Of a stretch of DNA of 29,872 nt, positions 8,401 through 16,467 are shown piece by piece (within the stretch, counting starts at the first letter, position 1; every line of letters begins with the position of its first letter). The stretch is taken from the NCBI GenBank assembly GCA_009778255.1, contig WRKD01000228.1, forward strand, positions 1-29,872, read 5' to 3'. A program made the position numbers and the translations under genes. The notes under the pieces were generated by a model that worked only from the letters and a program-made list of their open reading frames with translations, was not told the origin of the DNA and made no database searches. The stretch is from Bacillota bacterium. Lineage in GTDB: Bacteria; Bacillota; Dehalobacteriia; UBA4068.

Positions 8401-10296
8401 CTAATTGGCAAGCACCAGTTTGAAATCTAAAGCCCTAATATCATCAATGGCTATAGCAAGCGATTTTTTGGCGGCAGCTAAATCTTGATGTAAGGGTTCG
8501 CAGTATAAAACTATATCATTTTGGCTTTCGCCGCGAGCTAAGCGTACATTACCAAGCATATCGCATAGGGTTATTTTGTATAGTACATCATAGCCGCTCA
8601 TATAGAGCCAGCTTTGGTTTTTTAACAACATATCTATATATTTTCGCCAAATCTCTGATGTTTCGAAGGCTGCGTTTTCTACTGTGAGTTTACATACGAT
8701 CAGGTTGCGTTCACCCTGTAAGGTGCTTTCAAGATTTTTATCTACATAAGCTAAACTTTGACTGCTGGCAGTATTTTTTACGCCTGCCGATTGCCAATCT
8801 TCAATAAATGATTGTGCGTCTTTCTCGAAAAACCCTACCAATTGAGCCTTAGTGGGTGGCGCCGTAATAAGAGAACCTATTATATAAGCCAATAAGCTTA
8901 CGGCAATACCTATCAATACCGGGTCTGTAAAGAGTTCCCAGTCGCCAAACATTTGCCCCAGCGCCAAAATTAAATATGAAGCGCTGCCCAAAATGAAAGC
9001 CGCAATTGCCCCGGTATTATTACCGCGCCGCCAGTAAAGGGCGCCCACAATAGGAACAAAATATCCACAGGTGGCCAAAGAGGCTGCTGTGAATACAGCG
9101 TCTAAGATGCTTGGCATGACTAAACCGGCTAAAACGCCTAAAGCTAAAGCAACGGCAATGCAGCCGCGCGAAACCCATACCATTTCCTTTTGACTGGCAT
9201 TAGGACGTAAATAACGCTGATATATATCTTTAGCCAGGTTGGATGCGGAAGAAGTGGTAAAATTCGAGATATTGGACATAGCAGCCGCCATAAAGCCCAC
9301 TATGATTATGGGGATGATCCATAAAGGCAGTACGGATTTCATTAACTCATACACTATCAGCTCAATATTGAAATCGGCAGCCTGTGCAGAGGGCGGGCCC
9401 AGTATTACCCAAGCGCCGATTGCCATGAGAATGGTAAAAATATAAACAATAGCATTTAAGCCCGCCCCGGCTAAAGCCCCTTTATAAGCATTTTTTGTGT
9501 CTTTTGCCATCCACATACGTTGCCAAGGGCTTTGTTCCGTAGACCAAGCCGGCCAGTAAGCAAGAATCAGCAATACCGTCATGCCTAAGCCAAAACCGAA
9601 TACATTATACCAAGATACGCCATTATTAAGAGTAGGAATAGCGAATATGGATGTACCTGCCGGCCATATGGAGGCGCCGGCATTGATAATAGCCGTGCCT
9701 TTAACAATAGCGACAATACTAACAATTGCGCCGACAATGAACAATAATCCATATTGGATAATCTCTGTCAGCACCACAGTATTCATGCCGCCCATATTAA
9801 CATATAGCAAGGTGATAAGCACAATAACCAGTGCGCCAATCCAGCCGGGCCAACCCATAAAGACTTCAAATACATACTTAAGGGCAATAAACTCCATAGC
9901 CGAATAGCCGGCAAAAGCAATGAGAATGATTAAAGCTAACCAAGGGCGAACCGCAGCGCTATAACGCATTTCCAGAAACTCCGGTTGTGAAATAGCTGGT
10001 ATACGGCGGATTCGCTTAGTAAAGACCAAACCTACCAAGGCAATAGCCGCAAAATTGGGTATAGCCAGGTAAAACAACGCTCCCATCCCTTCTCCATACA
10101 ACCAGCCGGCTTGGCCCGTAAAACTGGATAATCCGAACCAAGAAGCTGCAAGGCAGAACGCAATGCGCCACCAGGAAAGATTGCGATTGACCATCCAGTA
10201 CGATTCCATAGAATTGACTTTCTTTGCTTGTCTTAAGCCAATAAAAACCAAAATAGCCAGGTAAATAGCAAACAGAATAGAACTTGCAATAGACAT
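8401..10296 (-). CDS. Sodium:solute symporter family (SSS) transporter with a soluble C-terminal extension
   Basis: About 631 residues with some 13 membrane segments in the first ~480. The N-terminal YLAILVFIGLRQAKKVNSMESYWMVNR and FCLAASWFGLSSFTGQAGW are typical of the SSS family, and NISNFTTSSASNLAKDIYQRYLRP is the conserved helix-8 region that contributes the sodium site. These carriers use a sodium gradient to import solutes such as carboxylates, sugars or amino acids; the substrate cannot be assigned. The C-terminal ~150 residues after GSLITAPPTK are hydrophilic and match no domain I recognise. Two ATGs compete: the one at 10302 touches the AAAGGAGGA site, so the one at 10296, six or seven bases from it, is preferred. 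It lies 70 bases after mftF and 24 before pgi and could belong to the mycofactocin run. Confidence 0.85.
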   Translation of the reverse strand: MSIASSILFAIYLAILVFIGLRQAKKVNSMESYWMVNRNLSWWRIAFCLAASWFGLSSFTGQAGWLYGEGMGALFYLAIPNFAAIALVGLVFTKRIRRIPAISQPEFLEMRYSAAVRPWLALIILIAFAGYSAMEFIALKYVFEVFMGWPGWIGALVIVLITLLYVNMGGMNTVVLTEIIQYGLLFIVGAIVSIVAIVKGTAIINAGASIWPAGTSIFAIPTLNNGVSWYNVFGFGLGMTVLLILAYWPAWSTEQSPWQRMWMAKDTKNAYKGALAGAGLNAIVYIFTILMAIGAWVILGPPSAQAADFNIELIVYELMKSVLPLWIIPIIIVGFMAAAMSNISNFTTSSASNLAKDIYQRYLRPNASQKEMVWVSRGCIAVALALGVLAGLVMPSILDAVFTAASLATCGYFVPIVGALYWRRGNNTGAIAAFILGSASYLILALGQMFGDWELFTDPVLIGIAVSLLAYIIGSLITAPPTKAQLVGFFEKDAQSFIEDWQSAGVKNTASSQSLAYVDKNLESTLQGERNLIVCKLTVENAAFETSEIWRKYIDMLLKNQSWLYMSGYDVLYKITLCDMLGNVRLARGESQNDIVLYCEPLHQDLAAAKKSLAIAIDDIRALDFKLVLAN

Positions 10297-10366
10297 ACCC
10301 ATTCCTCCTTTTAGTATTTACTCATTCACTAACTTCCAAATGTTAAAAAGCCTCCCTTCAGCTGTA

Positions 10367-11800
10367 TTATTTATATGGGCACCATATGTGCAGCCGGAGT
10401 AAATAGAAACGAAAATAACCATGCTTAACCCCTCCCCAGATAACCCCCGCCTGATAAAACAACTGTTCCAAGATATAATAGAATAAGAAAGCCGTATAGG
10501 GTAAGCGGGGATTTTTTATTCGCCATTCCACATAAGAACTAAAAAACAAAGCGGCCAGTAATAATAATACAAATTTTGGCCATATACAGGCTATAAGTAT
10601 GCTAAAAAACAGATAATACCGTATAATATGATAGCTAAGGCTGTAGCTAACGGCGATGTTAGAGCGCCAGGCAATACGGCAAGCCTCTGGTGCTTTAACC
10701 GGTAAACCTACCTGTTTACTTAAACGGTGTTTAGAAAAAGCTGAAGTAATCCATGCCAGTATTAGGAGGCAGAAAAACTGCCAATAGCCAATTATTATAG
10801 CGGCAGCGCTAAGATAAAACAACAGCGCTTCTAAAGGCAGGGGCAAGATTTTCTTTTTATCCTGGTTTTGCTTATATAAAGCTGCTTCAGATGTGCCATA
10901 AGTAAATTTACGTTGTAGCATATTATAAGCCGCGGTACGATGCTTATGCCAAATTTTTCCTTGCGGTACGTAAATCAAAGCGCATCCTTGCCTACGCAAA
11001 CGCCAGCATAAATCTACATCTTCGCCTACATACATTTGTGGATTAAAACCGCCCAGTTGTAGAAACAGTTTTTTTCGTATCAACATATTGCAGCCGGGTA
11101 CGTAAAAAGCCCCAGAAAGTGTTTTTTCAAAAAGAAAACGTTGGCCAAGTGATAAAGAGGAGCAAGCCGATTCATACTTATCTAATGGAGTTTGTTGATA
11201 ATAACCTTCTACCAAACCGCCTAAAGCGCCTACTGCCGAAAAACTAAACCAAGGAATCAAATCATTAAGCCAATTGCTATCGGCTAGGCAATCGCTGTCG
11301 ATAAAAGCTATAATATCGCCACTGCTCTTTTGTACACCAAGATTACGCGCAGCAGCAGGACCTTCACAATAATTTTTCTTAATAAGTATGGCAGATGTTT
11401 CTTGCACTATCTGTGGAGTTTCATCGCTGGAATTATCGTCTACCACAATAATTTGCAGTTTGTTGGGAGGCCAATTAAGCTCGTATAATGAAGATAAGCA
11501 TTGTTTTAAATCTTGGGCGCGGTTTTTTACCGGAATCACCACAGAAACCATAGGTAATGTAGCGATGTTCTGTGTATTGGCAGAATATTTGATATTTATA
11601 TAACCCTTAGCTGCCAAATGAAACAGGCTTTTTTGTGTTGCCCAGGCCAGCTCTTGTGCGGTTCCTTTAAATAAAAGCAACAAAGACTGCGCTAAACCAG
11701 CACTGATAGTTACACGCCGCTTAGGAAGGTTGCCGGCAATACTCCAGCCATCTTGATCCCTAGCCAAGCGATAGCCTTCCGCTAAACTAAAAGAAAACAT
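10367..11800 (-). CDS. mftF: Mycofactocin glycosyltransferase MftF
   Basis: 477 residues, close to the family length. An N-terminal ~80-residue domain unlike ordinary glycosyltransferases is followed by a GT-A family 2 domain: VSVVIPVKNR (85-94), VVDDNSSDET (119-128), the DSD metal/nucleotide motif (168-170) and GEDVDLCWRLRRQG (259-272) with the acidic ED pair. The C-terminal third has several hydrophobic segments, so the enzyme is membrane-attached. In mycobacteria MftF adds a beta-1,4-glucose chain to the mycofactocin precursor. It starts two bases after mftC and has a weak ribosome binding site, suggesting translational coupling. Sequence alone would allow another family 2 glycosyltransferase; the unusual N-terminus plus adjacency to mftBC make MftF the clear reading. 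Confidence 0.92.
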   Translation of the reverse strand: MFSFSLAEGYRLARDQDGWSIAGNLPKRRVTISAGLAQSLLLLFKGTAQELAWATQKSLFHLAAKGYINIKYSANTQNIATLPMVSVVIPVKNRAQDLKQCLSSLYELNWPPNKLQIIVVDDNSSDETPQIVQETSAILIKKNYCEGPAAARNLGVQKSSGDIIAFIDSDCLADSNWLNDLIPWFSFSAVGALGGLVEGYYQQTPLDKYESACSSLSLGQRFLFEKTLSGAFYVPGCNMLIRKKLFLQLGGFNPQMYVGEDVDLCWRLRRQGCALIYVPQGKIWHKHRTAAYNMLQRKFTYGTSEAALYKQNQDKKKILPLPLEALLFYLSAAAIIIGYWQFFCLLILAWITSAFSKHRLSKQVGLPVKAPEACRIAWRSNIAVSYSLSYHIIRYYLFFSILIACIWPKFVLLLLAALFFSSYVEWRIKNPRLPYTAFLFYYILEQLFYQAGVIWGGVKHGYFRFYLLRLHIWCPYK

Positions 11801-11802
11801 AA

Positions 11803-12840
11803 TTATACCAGAAAGTGAGTTTTATTTTTTATAGCAGATTCGATACATGTTGGGTCTGGCAAAGTAAGGTCTTGGTGAATATGCCAAGCGATAGCAGGGC
11901 AGCCGCCATGACATATATCAAAGCGATGGCAATTTTCGCAGGCATTGACTTGTAAAGAGCGCAGCATTTGCAATACTGGCGCTTGCCGCCAGATTTTTTG
12001 AAAGCTTTCCCGCCGGATATTGCCACATAAGAATGGTGGCTGCTGTAAAAAAGCGCAGGGATAAAAATTTCCATCTGGGCTAATGGCGCAGGTCAGCTTA
12101 GCTGCGCCGCACATATTAAGACCTAAATGTTGCCTATCTTCTTTAGTTATGGCAAAGAAGGAATCTCCGGTTAGAATATCGGTATGCGCGCTTAATACTT
12201 CTGCAAGACCTATGGTTTGTTCTTGGCTTAAACGATAAGCTTCCCACATTTTCACGCCGCCGCCGGAAGGCCTAAAGCGAGATAAACGCAGTTTAGCGCC
12301 ATAAAAGCTTGCCAGCTGATATAACTCCGCTATATGCTTATAATTGGCGGCGGTAACAACGGTGTTTATAGAAAGATGAGGAAAGTTTGCTTTAATCAGG
12401 TTTTCTAGAGCAGATATAGCTATGGCAAAAGATCCTTTTCCCCGAATATTATCATTGACTTTTTCAGTAGGCCCGTCTAAGCTGATTTGTAAAAAATGAT
12501 AAGGGCTTTTAGCCAGCCTTTGGGCGGCTTCCTTATCTATTAAAGAACCGTTGGTGCTGGAGCAGGTAACCAACTGCCGCTGATGACAATAAGCAAAAAT
12601 ATCCCAAATATCACTACGTAAAAAAGGCTCGCCGCCGCCGATATTTATTTGAAATACCTGTGCTGCCAACAATTGATCTATAAAAGCACGGCATTCAGAG
12701 AAATCCAGCTCTTCTTGGCATTCCGCCATGCGGGTACTCGATAAACAATGGAGGCACTTGGCATTACACAGGCGTGTAATTTCCCAGGTTACATTAACCG
12801 GCGCCGAGAGCGCCAGATGCGGCAGTTCATTTTTCAACAT
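11803..12840 (-). CDS. mftC: Mycofactocin radical SAM maturase MftC
   Basis: 345 residues. The radical SAM cluster motif CNAKCLHC (C25, C29, C32) follows VTWEITRL, and GGGEP is the SAM-binding loop. SRFRPSGGGVKMW matches the RPSGRG segment typical of MftC. The C-terminal SPASM region has cysteines for auxiliary Fe-S clusters (CGAAKLTC, FYPCAFLQQ, CENCHRFDICHGGCP). MftC oxidatively decarboxylates the C-terminal tyrosine of MftA and cross-links it to the preceding valine. Its start overlaps mftB by 14 bases, with AAAGGCGGC upstream of the ATG. Closest alternatives are PqqE-like and other SPASM peptide maturases; the MftA tail and MftB beside it settle the assignment. Confidence 0.95.
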   Translation of the reverse strand: MLKNELPHLALSAPVNVTWEITRLCNAKCLHCLSSTRMAECQEELDFSECRAFIDQLLAAQVFQINIGGGEPFLRSDIWDIFAYCHQRQLVTCSSTNGSLIDKEAAQRLAKSPYHFLQISLDGPTEKVNDNIRGKGSFAIAISALENLIKANFPHLSINTVVTAANYKHIAELYQLASFYGAKLRLSRFRPSGGGVKMWEAYRLSQEQTIGLAEVLSAHTDILTGDSFFAITKEDRQHLGLNMCGAAKLTCAISPDGNFYPCAFLQQPPFLCGNIRRESFQKIWRQAPVLQMLRSLQVNACENCHRFDICHGGCPAIAWHIHQDLTLPDPTCIESAIKNKTHFLV

Positions 12841-13072
12841 ACAATAGCCGCCTTTGCGCTAGTTTAGCCAATAAGCTTTCTACAGTTTTAATCTGTTTGC
12901 TTTCCATATCTGCGGCAAATTCGGCGGCAGTTCCGCCCCGGTATAAATCTGCAGACTTGAGCATATTGCCGCTAGCAACAAAAACTAAGCTGGTAGTGGG
13001 ACATATATAGAACAATAAGCCAAATGATTCGTCGCGCACTTTTACATTTTCATGCAGTTTATAATATGGCAT
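12827..13072 (-). CDS. mftB: Mycofactocin precursor chaperone MftB
   Basis: 81 residues, a small PqqD-like RiPP recognition element. YKLHENVKVRDESFGLLFY near the start fits the MftB pattern of a winged-helix-like recognition fold, and the C-terminus is a short helical region rich in Leu, Ala and Arg. In characterised systems MftB binds the MftA leader and delivers it to MftC. It starts three bases after fixA ends, with GCGGAG before the ATG, and overlaps mftC by 14 bases. The protein is short and variable, so position next to mftC carries part of the weight. Confidence 0.88.
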   Translation of the reverse strand: MPYYKLHENVKVRDESFGLLFYICPTTSLVFVASGNMLKSADLYRGGTAAEFAADMESKQIKTVESLLAKLAQRRLLYVEK

Positions 13073-13075
13073 AAT

Positions 13076-13924
13076 TTACTCCGCTGGTTTTTTAAGGATC
13101 AAACCTGCTTGTAACATGTAATCTATTATAGCTTCGGCGCATTTTTGTACGCTGTCACTAATACGAAGCCCTGCCCTAGTGGTTGCCGGCCCATGCAATA
13201 AATAATTAAGATTGTCGTCTGCAGATAAATCAGATAAATGCTTATAAGATTCTTGGGCAGCAGGTTTTAATGGCTGAGGCATCCAAGTGGGTGTATTCAT
13301 TATTCCCATACGGCGTAAACAATCATAATATGAAATAAAATTATCAAATATTGGTTTTTCATTAACCTTGACCTGCTCGCTGATAGCCGGCGCGGCAGCA
13401 TAGGAAAGCTGCGGTAAAATAGCTAAAACGAGGGGAGGTTTGGCAAGAATTTCTTGTCTTTGTCCTTTGGCTAATTTTCGTAGCAAGCGCAGTTCATTTC
13501 CTTCTTCTTCCACACTTATGAGCGAATTGAAGAAAGGAATGCCCATGTTTGTAGCTGCCTGAGCTGCCCATATAACCTCTTCACCATAATCGCCGGTAAT
13601 AAGCAGATCGAAATTTTGCTTCAACCCCCATTGTAGGGTATAAGCCGCTGCCGCCGCAAGCGGCTGCTTTGGCCAATCTTGCGCGCCAAAATAGTAAGCG
13701 TCTTGCGCGCCATGAAGTAAGGCGAATAAGAAAGCTTGGGTAGGCGGTGTTGCGCCTAGGGAGCAAACACTTACCTCATCTGTAAGCGCGAGAGCGCTTT
13801 TCAGGATAAAAAGATCTCCCTCATCCAGGCTGTATACCAGTTTATGCTGGAGTATATAACCCAGTTCATCTACTTCCAAAGATGTAATTAGCGGGCCGCC
13901 ATGCAACAATATAATAGTTTTCAT
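13076..13924 (-). CDS. fixA: Electron transfer flavoprotein beta subunit, FixA-like, divergent
   Basis: 282 residues, near the normal length (about 260-280). The Rossmann-like first half (MKTIILLHGG, EGDLFILKSALAL, FDLLITGDYGEEVIWAA) and GNELRLLRKLAKGQRQEILAKPPLVLAILP follow the EtfB/FixA layout. With FixB it forms a flavin electron carrier that passes electrons to FixC. Odd points: the nucleotide-binding D-x-x-T-G-Q segment expected after the TG is replaced by DYGEEVIWAA, and the usual PRYPS stretch is AAPAIS, so flavin or AMP binding may be altered. AAGGAGC precedes the ATG. The gene lies between fixX and mftB in the mycofactocin run. Confidence 0.83.
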   Translation of the reverse strand: MKTIILLHGGPLITSLEVDELGYILQHKLVYSLDEGDLFILKSALALTDEVSVCSLGATPPTQAFLFALLHGAQDAYYFGAQDWPKQPLAAAAAYTLQWGLKQNFDLLITGDYGEEVIWAAQAATNMGIPFFNSLISVEEEGNELRLLRKLAKGQRQEILAKPPLVLAILPQLSYAAAPAISEQVKVNEKPIFDNFISYYDCLRRMGIMNTPTWMPQPLKPAAQESYKHLSDLSADDNLNYLLHGPATTRAGLRISDSVQKCAEAIIDYMLQAGLILKKPAE

Positions 13925-13938
13925 TAGGGTGCTCCTTG

Positions 13939-14205
13939 TTATACTTCACGAAAAACCACGCCATAGCCGCCACGTGGATAGTACCAGGTAAGATATGAAC
14001 AAATAATACTGCAGGCGCCACATTCTAAACAGCCTTCGTAACTAAATAATATATCGCCCTGCGCCGTTAATGAAAACATCTGCGCCGGGCAAATGTTCAG
14101 ACAGGGTTTTGTTTGGCAGGCTTCGCAAGCTGCATAATCAAGCTTTATATGGCTGTTTTGGTCTTCGCGAAATAATAAGGTTGCGGTTTTTATCTGCACA
14201 TTCAT
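13939..14205 (-). CDS. fixX: Ferredoxin-like protein FixX
   Basis: 88 residues, the usual FixX size. Two cysteine groups, CEACQTKPCLNICP (C27, C30, C35, C39) and CLECGACSIIC (C59, C62, C65, C69), can hold one or two 4Fe-4S clusters. The end, TWYYPRGGYGVVFREV, is the typical FixX C-terminus. FixX works with FixC as the equivalent of the iron-sulfur domain of ETF:quinone oxidoreductase. Its ATG overlaps the fixC stop (ATGA, 4 bases), with TTGGAGGA upstream. Confidence 0.94.
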   Translation of the reverse strand: MNVQIKTATLLFREDQNSHIKLDYAACEACQTKPCLNICPAQMFSLTAQGDILFSYEGCLECGACSIICSYLTWYYPRGGYGVVFREV

Positions 14206-15506
14206 ATGCCAAGAGATCCTCCAATTTTTATTAAATCCAGTAATAAAGAACCGAGCTTAATGTCGGAATGCTGCAGACTTCGCCATAATAAAGGCAGCAT
14301 TTTTGGTAAAGGCTTGGTTTCAACATTATACAGATTATGCATAATATCGCAAATTAGCTGGGGGTAGCGGTTTTGTAAATTCACATTATTTACCAGGTTT
14401 TTTGGTAAGCCCCGCATAGAGGAGAAAGTTTTTAGCAAGCCGCATTGAGTGAGTTTGTTCTTGTAGTTTTGTAAAGAGTGGCTATATTCGCGATTTTGCA
14501 GGGCTTCTAAGGCGGTCTCTCCAGCCAGCATTCCGCTTTCTAAAGCATAATTGATTCCCAAAAGTAAATAACCGGTAACCATAACAAAACCGGCGGCGTC
14601 TCCGGCAACCATAATGCCCGGAGCGGTTAAACGAGATAATTCTTTAAACCCGCCTTCCGGAATAAGATGCGCCCCATATTCACGTGTTTTTCCCTCTCTA
14701 AGCAGCGGCGCTATTGCCGGATGCTCTTTAAAACTCTCCAATAGATCATAGGGGCGCAACCCATGTTGTTGTAAAGTTGATAGCTGGGCAACAATGCCTA
14801 TGGAAATACTGTCGCGATTCGTATAGAGGAAGCCTCCTCCATTGGCTAAGCCGGATACCATGCCCACAAATTCATAAGAAGCCCCTTCATTCCCCTTAAG
14901 CTGGAAGCGTTCTTCCAATATTTTTTGAGGCAAGGCGATGATTTCTTTAACGCCTAAGGAAGTGGTTTCGGCGTGGGGCGCTTTTTTTAACCCGGCAGAG
15001 CGAGCCAGTAGAGAATTTGCTCCGTCTGCCGCAATGACAAGCGGGGCGTTTAAGCGTTCCCCATTTTCGAGAACAATGCCTGTTATTTGATTGTTCTGCT
15101 TAATGACTTCAGTTGCCAGCGTTTGTGTGAATAAATGCGCGCCCGCATTTACCGCTTGCTGGGCCAACCAGCGATCTAGACGACCACGTTGTATAGAATA
15201 ACCTTTATATGGCAAGTTGCTTTTATTGTCATCATGATAAGCAATGCTCAGTAATTGTTGCTCGGTAATAAAGCCTAAGTTTTTTCGGGTAAGATAGCGT
15301 TCTACCGGCGCTTCGCGATAAAAACCGGGGTAAAGTTTCTCCAGTAAAGCTGTATCATAAAGAGCTGCGCCAGAGACATTTTTTGCGCCCGGGAAAAGCC
15401 CTCTTTCTAATAACGCAACTTCTGCGCCACCCCTAGCGATAATTTTAGCTGCAGCGGAGCCCGCCGGTCCGGCGCCTACCACGATGGCATCAAAACTTCT
15501 GCTCAT
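14202..15506 (-). CDS. fixC: FixC, ETF:quinone oxidoreductase-like FAD protein
   Basis: 434 residues, normal for FixC. The FAD-binding Rossmann motif VVGAGPAGSAAAKIIARGG is at residues 10-28, followed by the acidic strand end in ALLERG. A second FAD motif, GIMVAGDAAGFV, and GINYALESGMLAGETA are at about 285-320. FixC accepts electrons from the FixAB flavoprotein and delivers them, with FixX, to membrane quinone; in bifurcating FixABCX a second path leads to ferredoxin. The gene overlaps fixB by 4 bases (ATGA) at its start and fixX by 4 at its end. No transmembrane segment is evident, as expected for a peripheral membrane protein. Confidence 0.93.
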   Translation of the reverse strand: MSRSFDAIVVGAGPAGSAAAKIIARGGAEVALLERGLFPGAKNVSGAALYDTALLEKLYPGFYREAPVERYLTRKNLGFITEQQLLSIAYHDDNKSNLPYKGYSIQRGRLDRWLAQQAVNAGAHLFTQTLATEVIKQNNQITGIVLENGERLNAPLVIAADGANSLLARSAGLKKAPHAETTSLGVKEIIALPQKILEERFQLKGNEGASYEFVGMVSGLANGGGFLYTNRDSISIGIVAQLSTLQQHGLRPYDLLESFKEHPAIAPLLREGKTREYGAHLIPEGGFKELSRLTAPGIMVAGDAAGFVMVTGYLLLGINYALESGMLAGETALEALQNREYSHSLQNYKNKLTQCGLLKTFSSMRGLPKNLVNNVNLQNRYPQLICDIMHNLYNVETKPLPKMLPLLWRSLQHSDIKLGSLLLDLIKIGGSLGI

Positions 15507-16465
15507 GGAATTATTCCTCCTGGAACAGGTTGGTATGCAGCCAGCATAGTCGTAAGCTTATTAATTAGCGCAGATGCTTCGCAGTTTACGGCTAAATCTG
15601 CTTCTGCGAAAATTGGCGCAGTATTATCTGTATTTACTGCAATGATATGCCGGCTCTTGCGCATTCCTATATTATGTTGCACAGCTCCAGATATCCCGCA
15701 ACAAAAATATAGCTGCGGCGCTACGGTTTTTCCACTGGCGCCAATCAATTGTCTTTGCTCTATCCATCCCCGGTCTATTGCTATACGGCTACCACCAAGG
15801 GATGCGTTCAAAAGCGTGCAAAGCTTATTCAAACTTTGGAATTTTTCTGCACTTTGCATGCCACCGCCGCCGCTTACCACAATATCTGCTTCATCTACTT
15901 CCATTTCTGTTCGCGATGCGGTGTATACGCGTTTAAGCTGTGCTATATTGCTTTCTTTTGGCAAAGGTAATATTTCTATTAGAGGTTTTATCAACTGTTT
16001 GGGTAGCTCTGTTGCTCTCCATACGCCGGGATGCAGCAATAATACTTGAGGATATTTTAAGGTAGCTTGCATTTGCCCAAGATTACCTGTTGCTGCACGT
16101 TTTACCAGTAGAAACTGTTGCTCGGGAGCAATATCTGTAACATCTGCGATCAGGGGCAGATTATTATGGGCGGCATAAGCGGCGGCAAAAGCCTGCCCTT
16201 CGGCACTCATAGGAGCAAGCAATAAATCTGGCAGGGGTAATTTTCCTGCTGCTTTCGCCAGAATATAGGGAAACACCGGAGAAGCGCTGCCGTAGTAAAT
16301 ACGATTTAATGGCAAACCGGCAATTATATTTGGCTCGGCTTGCCCGATCAAGGCAGTTAATTCGGTGGGCGCAAACAGTTTAAGGGCGCATGCTAACATT
16401 TCTGATGCTGCTGTGCTTAAGGTTTTACCGTTAAATTCCAGATAAAGATAGATGTTTTTTCCCAT
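15503..16465 (-). CDS. fixB: Electron transfer flavoprotein alpha subunit, FixB-like
   Basis: 320 residues. The C-terminal FAD domain shows the ETF-alpha signatures: VVSGGGGMQSAEKFQ, LGGSRIAIDRGW, GASGKTVAPQLYFCCGISGAVQH and VNTDNTAPIFAEADLAV. These segments bind FAD in ETFs, and the GISGAxQH histidine contacts the isoalloxazine. The N-terminal domain is more divergent. With FixA it would form the heterodimeric electron carrier. It starts two bases after the upstream oxidoreductase ends and overlaps fixC by 4, so these genes are translated together. The gene order here is B-C-X-A, unlike the common A-B-C-X. Confidence 0.93.
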   Translation of the reverse strand: MGKNIYLYLEFNGKTLSTAASEMLACALKLFAPTELTALIGQAEPNIIAGLPLNRIYYGSASPVFPYILAKAAGKLPLPDLLLAPMSAEGQAFAAAYAAHNNLPLIADVTDIAPEQQFLLVKRAATGNLGQMQATLKYPQVLLLHPGVWRATELPKQLIKPLIEILPLPKESNIAQLKRVYTASRTEMEVDEADIVVSGGGGMQSAEKFQSLNKLCTLLNASLGGSRIAIDRGWIEQRQLIGASGKTVAPQLYFCCGISGAVQHNIGMRKSRHIIAVNTDNTAPIFAEADLAVNCEASALINKLTTMLAAYQPVPGGIIP

Positions 16466-16467
16466 TA

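Noticed and set aside
10297..10366. Terminator between mftF and the symporter
   Set aside because: A TTTTT run on the minus strand is preceded only by a 3-4-bp stem; not enough to call an operon boundary.
13076..16465. FixABCX as evidence of nitrogen fixation
   Set aside because: No nif or nitrogenase gene is present. FixABCX also serves other anaerobic oxidations, and the genes here are embedded between mycofactocin genes.
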